A stretch of DNA of 64,000 nucleotides from Cylicocyclus nassatus (lineage: Eukaryota; Nematoda; Chromadorea; Rhabditida; Strongylidae): NCBI GenBank assembly GCA_958299035.1, contig CATQJL010000001.1, forward strand, positions 4,960,399-5,024,398. The letters are read 5' to 3'. The first letter of the stretch is position 1. Each line of letters starts with the position of its first letter. A program made the position numbers and the translations under genes. Shown piece after piece: positions 49,901-60,394 of this stretch. The notes under the pieces are model-generated. The model had not been told where the DNA came from, did no database searches, and was given only the letters and a program-made list of their open reading frames with translations.

Positions 49901-52695
49901 GCAAACGTTTCAAAACTATTCGACGCAGCTTTTTCCTCTTTTCAACTGTTATGCTCATGTGCTGGTCAATCTTATGGTCACTGAGATAATCGCCGAAATT
50001 TTGGACCCATAGTACCATGTCCAATTTTTGCAATTTTTCACAATCTTCTTTTTTGACTTTTAAAAATGCATTGGTAGCAGTCAGCTAGAGTAAACAAAGC
50101 GCAATGTAATACAATTTTTCGGGGTCTATAACTAGCCCCAAGAATTTTTAGAATTATTTTTCTGGTGCTATCAGGTTCCACTGGTGATGCCAAGAGCCAT
50201 AGAACATAAAACGGCTGATTAATAAAAGGAAAAAGGTTTGGCGTCTTTACTACCCTTTGCGGGCATGCGCCAAAGACATTTTATTTCATAGTCGAAAGGC
50301 TACTAATGTGTGTACGCCTTTTTACAATGACTTCTTGGGCAGGCCGGTTAACATGTCATGCTTATGTCTTTTCAAATTACTTCGGTACCAATCTACCGTC
50401 CCCGGGGGGCAATGAACTTGGTTGGCCTGGGGTGGGACCGAATTTTGGCCCGACCTGGTCATAACGGCCCTTCATGCCGCTACGTCCTTGTTGATTATGA
50501 GACCAGCCAATCATTTTTCGTCTGGCAGGATTTTGTTCTTAGATCAACGCACCTGTACCGGTCTTTGGTAAGGTCTTTCCTCGAAATGCTTATAAGAACT
50601 GCTCTGTTGCCATCAATGGTACAAAAGCGGAGTTAAGAATGCCTTTGCACACAAGCGAATGCTCTCTCACTAAGGTCAGTTTATCCATAGTTAGAAATCA
50701 AACAGCATTCTGAAGCCTACTTTACCTTACAGAATGGTCTGGTGTACGAAAATGTCATCGTGGTAAAGCAAAATTCGTTGAGCGAATTACCTGTAATTAC
50801 CGAATATGACCACCTCTATCGTATCTCGTGTGATTACACACAACATGCAACGAAAATCGCTGCAACAAGTATTTTGCAGTTAAGGTAGATTTTGACAGAA
50901 AAGAAGTTGGCAGGCAAAACCGTGAGAATTTTTCAGAAATACGGATTACAATACAGTAGCACCACCAGGAAAAGTGCGACACAGCCCAATGAAAATGGAA
51001 CTCGCTTCGAAATTGAAAAAAGAGGTAATATAGATGGCCAAGACTCGAAGCAGAAATATGCCTCACAACATGTCTAACATGCCTCAGCGGCTTTTTCAAA
51101 TTGTAAAGTTACAATTAGGTTTTGTAGCATAGCATGCGTTCTGGAATCAGTCTTTTTGCCATATGTAACCAACAAATCTTATGTTGCAGTATTCGAAGTG
51201 GTTTCATATTTACTAACTTTTCTTATTTGAACTTTCTGGGTTGACAAGCGGTTGAGGTGTTGGAAAAACCCTCTTTTGAAATAAAAATTAAAAGGAAGTT
51301 TTTCTACGCTTTTGGCACTGTGCTTACCCTTCCCTTAGTGCGAAATGTGCAGCCGCTTTTATTGTCAAACTTTTTTTGAGCTCGTGGTCCCAGCGAGCAT
51401 ATGAAGTTATAGGCAGTGCCCGGGCAAAAAGTCGATCTTGAGATTTTGTGTTTATCCGGGCCTATTCGCTATGCTGGATCCGAAAATTACCACTAGAGAG
51501 CGCGAAAACGGCGAAAAGGGGCTTTAACGCAGGAGAAAAATCAGCAGGGGCGGGGCTCGCGCCAGGTGGATTCACGCTCCCGCTTCCGGAGCGATCTTCT
51601 CGGTTCCGACCTCAAGTCACGCGTTTGCACTTGGCAGGTAGCGATGTTAGGGCGATAAAGGAACCGACGCCATTGTTCCGGAAGCTGGGAGCGTGAATCC
51701 ACTCTGACGCGAGCCCCGCTCCCTGATAATTTTCCTCCTGCTTTAAAGCCCTTTTACGCCGTTTTCGCGCTCTTTAGTGCTGATTATCGGATTCAGCAAA
51801 GCGAATAGGCCTTGTTAAGCACGAAGTCTCGAAATCGACTTTTCGCCCGGACTCTGCCTCTAAGATAATCCAGATATAAGTTCAACTACCTTCAACAACT
51901 CCGTTTTCAGACTAAGACGGTCATCTTGGGACAAAGTGTTGACTTGAAAATTGAGGACACCGACAATTTGATTGGAACAAACTTCACAGTTTCTAAATGT
52001 GTGGCAAAGGACGCGAAAGGAGAAGACAAAATTACAATCATCGAGGATGGGTAAGTTATAGGCTTTGAAAGAATTAGCTTTGTTGAAAGAATTAGCTCTG
52101 TAAGTCCGCCGTCTCTTCTATTCAGATGCCCCACGGCGGCCGCTAGGGAGTACATAATACGAGGAAGCATTGAGAAAGGAGCGAAAGGCTTCTCAATACC
52201 GTTGCGAGCTTTTCGGTTCAAAAATGGCGATGGAGTTAAGATCACATGCCAGCTGCATGCGTGTGTAGAAGAGTGTGTTCAGGTAAGCGTATGCTTCGTG
52301 AGCCAAATCAGATTATTGCGTCAGGTTACGCTCTGTGTCCGCTTCAAAAATCTATGTACTAATCCAACCACTTTTTCATTCACATCAAAATTGCTTTTCA
52401 GCGCCCTTGCTCAAGAAAAACGAGGAAGCGGCGATATCTACCGCACGAGCCTGTATCACAGGAAAATGGGGAGGAAGTGGAGATATCTCTGATTGTTAAC
52501 GATGAAACATCTCCAAAAGGTGCCCTATTAACCGACACATAAGAGTAGAACACTTTTTCACCTCTTTCAGAGCAATTCTGTGTGACTCGCACTGGTTTGA
52601 TCTCCTTCTCAACAATCGCCTCCTTCACACTGTTTTTGCAGTTCCTGGTTTTGCTGAGACTGCAGCATATACAGAAGACGAGAAAATCTTTATAG
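43963..52695 (+). CDS. PAN/apple and ZP domain transmembrane apical-matrix protein (NOAH/LET-653-like)
   Basis: Eighteen plus-strand exons: 43963-44086, 44147-44265, 44585-44723, 45139-45239, 45288-45407, 45562-45684, 46273-46382, 46432-46559, 46617-46731, 46783-46919, 46970-47202, 50543-50674, 50733-50884, 50937-51024, 51911-52050, 52126-52282, 52402-52519, 52571-52695. Phases close exactly, giving 786 aa; an in-frame ATG at 43945 would add six. There is a signal peptide (1-19). About four Cys-rich PAN/apple-like modules fill 39-405 (CLRMCLMETDPPCKSINF; CLKMCNDCDYVVYNE; CLQKCIDDRLCKYGYVKNAM; CMQLCLTHPTKSCEAVS). A Lys-rich linker leads to a ZP module at about 475-703 (VFGKVFPRNAYKNCSV, HLYRISCDY, VSKCVAKD, then ZP-C FSIPLRAFRF). 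A furin-like RKRR is at 714-717 and a membrane helix at about 754-774. Family knowledge: such proteins are cleaved, polymerise and build cuticle precursor, duct or sensory-sheath matrix. Which ortholog it is cannot be settled here. Confidence 0.92.
46383..46431 (+). other. 49-nt intron with non-consensus sites in the PAN-ZP gene
   Basis: Keeping the PAN pattern SQCLQKCIDDRLCKYG requires a GTTTGT donor and a TTAAAG acceptor. Skipping it leads to a stop. The acceptor is the same odd TTAAAG used by the GC-AG intron of the CRAL-TRIO gene. Confidence 0.65.
47399..47597. repeat. MITE with CAACTGGATTGGCGG-related ends, copy 2 (PAN-ZP intron 11)
   Basis: The left end ATTTAAATGGCTTGGCGG and the right end CAAGGCGCCAAGCCAGTTGA are inverted. 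The interior (GGCGGGGCTTCGTGACC, GGGCGCGAACGGCC, TTAATTAGGT) matches 31462-31630 in reverse orientation. Confidence 0.65.
47966..48648. repeat. Foldback MITE with CAGGGTGTCCC ends (PAN-ZP intron 11)
   Basis: CAGGGTGTCCCAAAAAAATG after TA, inverted CATTTTTTTGGGACGCCCTG before TA. The arms of about 180 bp pair well (CATTACTGTAGGATTACGGT against ACCGTAATCCTACAGTAATG). TA duplications and CAGGGTGTCCC ends fit the Tc1/mariner/pogo group. A decayed relative is at 60665-61412. Confidence 0.85.
49031..49831. repeat. Mariner-type element (PAN-ZP intron 11)
   Basis: TTAGGCTTTAAACTAAGTTT at the left and AACTTAGTTTCCAACCTAA at the right, with TA outside both ends. Subterminal blocks (TTTTGCAACT / GAGTTGCAAAA) pair. 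No transposase recognised. Confidence 0.75.
51408..51863. repeat. GC-rich palindromic MITE (PAN-ZP intron 14)
   Basis: TTATAGGCAGTGCCCGGGC at the left and GCCCGGACTCTGCCTCTAA at the right. Long inner pairing includes GCGCGAAAACGGCG with CGCCGTTTTCGCGC and GGATTCACGCTCCCGCTTCC with GGAAGCTGGGAGCGTGAATC. The ends resemble the TTAA-AGGCAG family. It sits 48 bp before the exon starting at 51911. Confidence 0.8.
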
Positions 52696-52696
52696 T

Positions 52697-52702
52697 AATA
52701 AA
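52697..52702 (+). terminator. Poly(A) signal of the PAN-ZP gene
   Basis: AATAAA begins two bases after the TAG stop at 52693-52695, so the 3' UTR should be only about 15-25 nt if this signal is used. Confidence 0.6.
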
Positions 52703-54118
52703 ATGCAGTAAATGTGAGGACGCAATAAAGCTACTAATACATCGTCGTTTGAGACGCGCAATCGAGGTTAACGCGGTTCATTGTTGAATTTATTTTGTTC
52801 AGGCGCTAGTGCTAAAAAGTGCAGCAATTGAGATACTGGTCATCTTTATGCAGAACTCTTCTTCCACGTTCGCAAACATGATAAAATTCTCATTACGACA
52901 AGATCACACCAAAACATCAACTCTCTAGTCGAATGAGGGTTATATTTTGAGTGCAAATGAAATTTTGCAGTAAAAGATACGATAAATGACAGTAAGACTT
53001 CCTGGGCGCGCGCACAAGTCAAAGTCCAATCGTGGTGGGACGCACTGGATAGAACATGAAGCGCTGATTCTACAGTCTTTTTCAGCCCGGAGTAGGCGAA
53101 ACATTCCAAATGGAGCAGCGCGTCCGCGCCGCTACTGGCTCAGAGAGATAGATTCAAATGAAGAGACGCAGACTGCAAAGCGGCGCAAATCGTTGTGAAG
53201 CGGACTCCGCCAATCCAATTTCCGCCTAGATTGAGTTGAAACTTACTATATCTTTGAGGCTATCGACAGTGTGCGCAGCTTCCTTCAGCACAGTGGGGAT
53301 AGATGGGGCGGCGTACGCAGTACGCAGCATACGCACACTACACGAAGATATGTGGCGTAGGCTGCCTACGCCGCGCACTTTCTCTCAACTCAAATTATGA
53401 TATTACTACTTTACAGTAAAGGCTAAGCCCGTTTCTCTTTTTGTTTGCATGTACATATCTGTGTGTCCGTAGTTATATTAGACAGGACGAAAAAGTGAGC
53501 AGGCACACTTTTATGCACGTGTACGTACGCGATGTACTCAACTACGCCTATACCTGTATGGACATGTACGTGCTCTGCCCATGTAACCTACAACCGTACC
53601 TCGCGCAGTCTGGCCCTTGAAGTTGTGAATACACGCATTATCCACGACCGCTTCGCAGGATCCGTCTCTTGCCCTTTTGTTGAGCTCTTTTTGGAAGGCA
53701 TGTAAACGCCATCCTATAGCGCTAAAATTTTCTGCTTAATTCATAACATCCTTGTAGTTCAAAATAAATTGCAGTCTATAGACGAATGACACTAGCATAA
53801 AATTGGTTGATGCAAGGAGAAAGCCTTGTGACTTTTTCTGAACATTGTGCAGTTGTTGTAAGATATTTGGTAACTCTATTTGACACATTCACCATAAAAG
53901 AGCCCATTTCTGAGTTGTTTCGGACGGTACAACTCACCGGTGGGTCGTATCTTCAAACACTGGAAGTTTACGATGAGATTGATATTTCACATGAGATTTC
54001 GCACATGTTTGGACACATCTTCGCGGACCTCTAAATCGTACTTTTCTTCGCACTGTACGATGCATCGGTGTTCAAAAAACACGAAAAAGTTGGCACCATA
54101 GGTCACAGCTCCCGCTCC
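52703..54118. other. Intergenic, no supported gene
   Basis: No domain-bearing frame. 53309-53390 holds repeated TACGCAG/TACGCAC units and a matching inverted block (GGCGTAGGCTGCCTACGCC). Confidence 0.4.
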
Positions 54119-54867
54119 GCACGGCCGCATCGCCTAAACCCTGCGCCACGTCTGCGATGCGTGACCCGGGCATTTTGCCAGGCCTCGATCGATGGCGCCG
54201 GCGCTGAAATTGTATTTTTTTGGCTGCTTCGTCTCTTTCTTTTCGTTTTTTTCGCTCACTTTGCTCTTATCTAGCCTCATGGTAATTTTGCGGTGTCATC
54301 TCATGCCGACAATCTGCGTCACAGTTCTTTTGTGCACCTAACTGGTGTTTTATGGGATTATCTCGTTTACTTTATCTCGCTTCTTCGTTTTTCGCGCTGT
54401 GGTCCCTCAGAAAGTTTTATCGTAGTTCTGTGATGAAGTAATATGCCGAAATTCAGCGCAATAGTTTTTTTCTAGACCTATGGTATTTGTAGGATTCCTA
54501 GCTCCCGTTCTTATCGCCATGCAAATGTAGGAGCTGTGTGTTTGTCTGCTGTGAGGGACGACGGCGCGAAAAAACGAAGAAACGAGACAAAGTGAACGAG
54601 AAAATCCCACCTCTGCCAATCCAAAATTCCAAAACATCAGCTAAGTGCACAAAAGAACTGTGACGCAGATTGTCAGCATGAGATGACATCGCAAAATTAT
54701 CATGAGGCTAGGTGAGGGCAAAGTGAGCGAAAGAACGAAGAAAAGAGACGAAACGGCCGAGAGAATACAATGTCAATGTCAGCGCCGGCGCCATCGATCG
54801 AGGCCTGGCAAAATGCCCGGGTCACGCATCGCAGACGCGGCGCAGAGTTTAGGTGATGCGGCCGTAC
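54119..54867. repeat. Foldback element, about 750 bp
   Basis: GCACGGCCGCATCGCCTAAA pairs with TTTAGGTGATGCGGCCGTAC. The arms of about 300 bp continue with good pairing (CCCGGGCATTTTGCCAGGCC against GGCCTGGCAAAATGCCCGGG; TCATGCCGACAATCTGCGTC against GACGCAGATTGTCAGCATGA). Target duplication and superfamily not determined. Confidence 0.8.
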
Positions 54868-55276
54868 GAGGAAGGCTGCTGGTGTAAGCGACTGTATGAT
54901 TGAGGAGCCCTGTATGTCCGATACTTTAAATGTCTAAAAAATGTCATGGTCGTGAATGTGTTGATACCATTTGATCTCTTCCCCGTAATCGTCAACTTGC
55001 AGGGCACCTTAGAAAGGTTGATCAGAAAGAGTTAGAAAGAATAATAATACTCAACTGATAGTTAACTCATAATTAAAGTTTGGTAATGCAGCTTTTCTAT
55101 ATTTAGCGTCAAAACGTCACTTATCATATTACTTATCATACCGTTGTAATGTGTTGTAGTCCTTGTCTGTTGAAGTTGAGTCGAACCGGACACAGTGGAA
55201 TATTCAGTGGTTTATTAGCTGATCAGAATAGTGAATGAATGCGAATGAATCATCAGTTGGTTACGATACCTATATA

Positions 55277-56296
55277 TTAGGTCGTTCCGAAAGTAATGTC
55301 GCTTTTTTCGAATGAACGCCACTCCACTATCCGTGGAATCAACATTTTGAGAGATCTTAGAAGCATTCGATGCAGCATTTCATCCTCTTTCTAATGATTT
55401 TAATTTCTCTGCATAATGTTTAATGAGCTCTCGAAAAATTACCAAAATCTGCGACTCATGCTTTTTGCCATGGTCAAGTTCGCCTATTTTTCTTAATTTT
55501 TGGACCTAATCTCCAAAAAAGTTCAAGCGGCAGGTAGAAAGAGGAAACACTATAGAATACAGAGTAATTTTTTCTTTTCCTTAACTTGCTTCTTAGAGTT
55601 TCTGGAATCAATTCTCCAATGCCATCAAATTCCATATTTGGTCAACACAAATCTCTCAGAGCAACAACCTGCAAGCAACTTGGATGGCATTCGACGCAGC
55701 TTGTTCTCCTCTTTCTACATGTTGTTTTTGGTTTCCGATTCATCAAGTACGGGATAAAATCATCATAATTTAACTTTTCCAAGGCACCCTCAAGGTGCAC
55801 CCGAAATTTTCGAAAGTTGCTAAACCGAAGCGGTGAATGCTCGTTTGGTTTGTAAAATTGTTGCCAAACCATAATCCATCTTTCTAAGTCTCAAAATCTG
55901 AAGACTTGTTGACGTTTGATGCACTTGTGTCTGAGACGGGCCTGCTAAAATTCGGTGGTTCCATCAAAAAATCGTACAAGAATTATGACGAGCTCTGAAA
56001 AGTAGAAAAAAGCTGTGCTGTTTCTTGTAGGGTTTGCTCCATCCATCCATAACTTGGACTCCTTCTGAGGTTTGTTATAAAATTTTGAAAAAAATGTGAA
56101 ACTTGGCCATCTCAAGCATAGGTCGCAGATTTTGACTCTTTTCTGGAAGCTCATTGACTTTATTGCAACAACTTCATAACCATTAGAAAGAGAATGAAAT
56201 GCTGCATCAAATGCTACCAGAATCTCTTACACATCCTTGTGCCACGAGATGTGGCATACGTTTGAAAAAAGCGACATTACTTTCGAAACGACCTAA
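55277..56296. repeat. Mariner-type foldback MITE, copy 2
   Basis: TTAGGTCGTTCCGAAAGTAA after TA and TTACTTTCGAAACGACCTAA before TA. Length (1,020 bp), arms and centre match the 6646-7662 copy (1,017 bp). The ends here and the TA duplication are better preserved. Confidence 0.87.
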
Positions 56297-56543
56297 TATA
56301 TATAGATACGCCTCTGAGAACGTACCATTCGGTACCAGGCACCTAGGAGAACGGGCGGGAAACTCATGGGAAACTGAGTTCGAAACTAATAACCGAACAA
56401 GATATCGAATCACAACGAGAGACAATGATGAGACAATACAAAACAAATATAGTACATAATACATCACTCCCCAGCATAATGTGATGTGAGTTTCCACTCA
56501 ACAATGATCATTTTCTATTTCTTACGTGGTTGATTCACAATTA

Positions 56544-57426
56544 TTAGGTTGATGCAAAAGGAATGGCCGATTTGCGAATTCTCACTTTGATGTGCTATAA
56601 CTTTCTGAAAGATCCACATTTCTGAATGCGCTAAAGACCTTCAGAAGCACCAAATCTTTCGCAATACAGCGCATACTTATTTATACTCAAACCCTAAAAG
56701 GGAAGAGAAATACGAACTAAAAGACAAAAAAGGTTCTTCTGAGGGAACCTTGTTTTTGACAATTCATAACTTCCTTCAGAGTTTCTTAGTATGAATGAAA
56801 AGTGGCCTATCTTGTAGCCGCAAGTCAGTAGTACAAAATACATTAAAATTGAAATTTAAAATTTCTCAGTTTTTTCAACATTTTTTTAGTGTGCCTCAAG
56901 GTCCGGAATATAGAATTTTCTGATTTTCTTCGTACTGAACAGCTGGATGTCTTTGCAAAAACTGCTAATAAATGTCCTAGCTCTACGCTTACAGAATTGT
57001 GCAAAGCTTTGGCGACTGACTTCCTCAAAAGAAAATTATGGGTCATAAAATGACCGCAACAGCTACCCATATTTAGGCTCCGATATCTCAGTCTGGATAG
57101 CTTTAAAGAATGCAGTCAAGTATGCATAATGTAGAAAATTTCTATTACATACAATAGCTAAATTTTTGAAGAAATCCCATTGATACGCGCTTGAATTCTG
57201 GCCGGAAAAGTGAGTGCAAAGAAATTCTGAATTCGGATGCAGTTATTTACAGCTTAGCAACTTTATAAGAAATGAGGATGAGAGCCCGTTTCAAGCACCA
57301 TTAGATAGAGCATGAAAACAGCTTTGCGACAATATACTACCTCCATTGTAAAGAAGAAGTATTGATAAAAAAAGTTGCCCTGAAAAAAGGCTTGGAAAAT
57401 CGGTTATTTCTTTTGCATCAACCTAA
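56544..57426. repeat. Mariner element with MADE1-like ends, non-autonomous
   Basis: TTAGGTTGATGCAAAAGGAA after TA and TTCTTTTGCATCAACCTAA before TA. The consensus TTAGGTTG-TGCAAAAG-AAT is the end of irritans/cecropia-type mariners, including human MADE1 (established knowledge). The interior has no intact transposase. Confidence 0.85.
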
Positions 57427-57599
57427 TAATACCTCATAATGCTCAATTTCTACCATTATCGTTGTCGCCTACCAAAACATGGATTTTATGCCTTAAGCAA
57501 TCATTGCCAACAAAAACTATAATTTTCTGCTGCAAGAAACATTATTGATCGGGAAAAAGCAAATTTTGTAAATAAAATGAAAATGTCACTATACTCTAT

Positions 57600-57735
57600 G
57601 GCCCGTAGTAAAGCTCGATCAGTTCAGGTGAACTGAGCTTAACGCATCAGTTGAGCTTACTTCAGGTGAAATGATGACCGCCCACCTTCTGATGCGTTAA
57701 GTTCAGTTCACCTGAACTGATCGAGCTTTACTACG
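57600..57735. repeat. Near-perfect 136-bp hairpin MITE (CCCGTAGTAAA family)
   Basis: GGCCCGTAGTAAAGCTCGAT pairs with ATCGAGCTTTACTACGGC, and the inner CAGTTCAGGTGAACTGA and CTTAACGCATCAG also pair. TAT flanks both sides (57597-57599 and 57736-57738). Another GTTCAGGTGAACTG-like cluster follows at 57750-57840. Confidence 0.8.
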
Positions 57736-58493
57736 GCTATAAGCATCCCAAGTGAACTGACAGTAGGCCATCCGTCCACCTGCTGCAGTCAGATGTTGCA
57801 CATCAGTTCACGTTCAGTTGACCTGAACGTGAACTAGTCTTAGAGTAGTGTAAGTAGTATGTAGAACAGGAGACGCAAAAAAACTCCCGTCAGTTGCTCT
57901 TGAGTAACTTACGATACACATCAATTTGCCTAACATGCAGACAAAATCGGCGCAAAACTGCACAATACCGCGGCCTGAAAAAGAGAGAATAAATAAACAG
58001 AAAAGAAAATCAATAAACAGCTGATTTTGGCGTGGCAAAGGAAACAGATTTTTTTCTTTTTTGTAAAGTTTGTTTACTTTTTTTCGATTAGCTGCTCGAG
58101 ATAAGAATTTATTGATTCAATTCATTGATTTCATGTTGCAACCATTTAATTTTTTCATGAAATTTTCGTCAAAAAATGTGTTCTTGTTTTAATCATGCAT
58201 GTGCTAGGCGATATCCTTGATAGCGTCATCATAGATTTTGCGAAAGCGGTCGCTATCAAAGAAGCCAGGCGATGCAGCAGAAGTGTGGCGCTAGCCGCAA
58301 CCATGGCCGCGCGCGCTCAATTCCAGTCGCTTAGCTGTTCGACCAAACCGGCTCCAGTGGTTCCTTTTCAAGAACGCACATAATTGTCATAATTTGAAAG
58401 CGATCCGCATCCAGATCAATAGCTCACTGGATGCTAGATGAGGCGTCGTGAGTTCAACTTAAGCCCGCACCAGTCGAGTTGCACTGATGGGAA

Positions 58494-58506
58494 TTTACTA
58501 CGGGCC
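58494..58506. repeat. Second right-end copy of the CCCGTAGTAAA family
   Basis: TTTACTACGGGCC followed by TAT. With the left end at 57600 it would bound a 907-bp unit, also with TAT on both sides, so the true element limits are ambiguous. Confidence 0.5.
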
Positions 58507-58520
58507 TATCTTTCTAGACA

Positions 58521-58984
58521 ACTCGTAAGGGAAGCTACCTAACTTAGCTCGGCCTTTCGGTGAAGGACGTATATATATATTCTCAATCAGTTTCGAAAGC
58601 TAATTCCGAATATGCTATTCCTAGCGGCGGCGCACCGTTCCGAAGCGAGTTATGATTTTTTATCACGGCGAATTGGCGCACTACTGAACATGGAAAGACT
58701 GTCTGTAGGTAAAAATCTGCAGGAAAAAATATTGAAATAGCATCAAATCCACTCTTTTCTCACTAAAAACAAGCTTAACGCAAGTATATTAACACTTACA
58801 AGATCATGCCGCGTTGCCAGTAAGTCGATAATTATGCAAACTGTGCACAAAAAAAGTCAATAGTTTGCTTCAGATTGATGCACCGCAGCTAGGAATAATA
58901 TATCTGGAATCAACGTTCAAAGGTGCTTCAGGATGTATAAGTTTCTTTTTGAAAGGCCGAGCTAAGTTAGGTACCTTCCTTTGT
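58521..58984. repeat. Foldback element, second copy of the 158-1553 family
   Basis: AAGCTACCTAACTTAGCTCG pairs with GAGCTAAGTTAGGTACCTTC. ATATGCTATTCCTAGCGGCG pairs loosely with the block around 58880-58910 (CGCAGCTAGGAATAATATAT). It lacks the inner insertion of the first copy. Confidence 0.75.
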
Positions 58985-59263
58985 CAGCTTCATTCTCATC
59001 TCGTAGTCTAACAAGTGTTGCAAAGTTTAGAATGTTACGCGATTCTCAAGTAAAGACTAGTATTACGCTTTCCTTACGTTTCTCAAGCATTGAACACACT
59101 ACAGGCGGCAGACATCCTTGAGCTTCAATTAGGGACTGATTCCACTCTAAGTATAAACAAAACCATTGCTTTGAGTTGAGCACAAAGAAATACTCTCAAA
59201 TGAGTGCAGCGAATAGATACCTCGTTTCACTAAGTGGAGTAAAGGAGCATTGCGCGGCTTGAC

Positions 59264-59269
59264 TATAAA
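59264..59269 (+). promoter_or_regulatory. TATA box of the Ala/Pro-rich gene
   Basis: TATAAA lies 40 bp before the ATG at 59304. No spliced-leader acceptor intervenes, so the 5' UTR would be about 10 nt. Confidence 0.5.
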
Positions 59270-59303
59270 TGTTGTTGTGGTAATAACTGGGACACTGACA
59301 ACT

Positions 59304-60394
59304 ATGAATTCCTTTCACATCATCTTCGCACTCCTCGTCGTTAGTGAGAGGTCAGCTTTCATCCCAAATTGCAAGTGAAGTTTTTGCGAGATAGTTCGAC
59401 ATGTCAGCGATATCATTCATCATTTTCAGGTCCCAAGCGTCAAATTATGCTATACCCGGGGCAGAAATAGAAGGTACGTAATAAATGCAGTAAGTCCAAT
59501 TGAATATTCTGAGTGTATTTCAACTCAATGCGAAAGCTCTTTTGTTGTCTTTGCTGGAAGTGCAGATAAAATCTCAAATACATCTGTACTCAAGAGATTG
59601 AACGTAATGTTGTTTGATTTCAGAACCGACAACTCTAGCTATTCCAGCAGAATCACACCCAGACGTTGCAATAGCCCCTGCTCCTGCTACCGTATCAGCT
59701 GTCGCAGACGCGGCAGTAGTTGCGCCTGCTCCAGCCATTGCGACTGCTCCACTTCCAGCCCCTATTCTTGCTGTTGCGCCATTCCTAATACTGGCGTTTG
59801 CTCCTGTTGTAGCTCCTGCTCCAGTAGCAACACTACCAGCTGTGGCAGAAGGGGCAACAGTCGTAGCCGCAGCGCCAACTGTTGCATCAGCTTCAGTTGT
59901 AGTCGCTCCAGCTCCTGTGATTGCTGCTCCAGCGGCAGTTGTTGCTTCAGCTCCAGTCGCAGTTGCTCCTGTTCTAGCGACGGCTGCATTCAATCCTTAT
60001 ATTTCCCCGTATGCAATGGTCAGAACTTATTAATATGTCAAATGTTTCTTGATCGAGTAATTACGATTTAAGTATGCCAATCACTACTTCCCGCGCACTG
60101 AAGTTCATAACGTTGTTCGATCTTACAAGAAAGGTAATGTTTACTTTAATTTTATGACTTTTGTGCAAACTCGTTTCTACAGAAAGGGGACATTCGTCTG
60201 ATACTACGATGATTTCCGGACTTTTTCCTAATCAACTCGGAGTTCCCCATGCTCACACTGTCGAAACGCCGGTGGTAGCCGCTCCTATAATTGAGGCCCC
60301 GATGGTAGCCCCTGTGAGAGCAGCACGAGATCATCGACAGAAGACTGTAAAGAAGACGGTTCGCATACATAAGGCTTTCGAAAAGAAAATTTGA
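59304..60394 (+). CDS. Secreted Ala/Pro/Val-rich low-complexity protein
   Basis: Five plus-strand exons: 59304-59350, 59430-59473, 59624-60018, 60073-60133, 60183-60394. They total 759 bp and 252 aa, all in phase. It starts with a signal peptide (MNSFHIIFALLVVSERSQA). Residues about 32-150 are built almost only from Ala, Pro and Val, with APAP, VVAPAP and AVAP motifs. A Tyr-containing stretch follows (FNPYISPYAM, YANHYFPRTEVHNVVRSYKK), then a basic tail ending in KTVKKTVRIHKAFEKKI. Two donors are GTCAG-type rather than GTAAG. Without the 60018 splice the frame ends at 60033 (RTY). No catalytic domain is present. The composition suggests an extracellular structural or cuticle-associated protein, but the family is not recognised. 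Confidence 0.8.

Noticed and set aside
59574..59993. 139-codon antisense Ala/Gly/Thr-rich frame
   Set aside because: It is the reverse of the Ala/Pro-rich exon; openness follows from the repeated codons of the sense strand.
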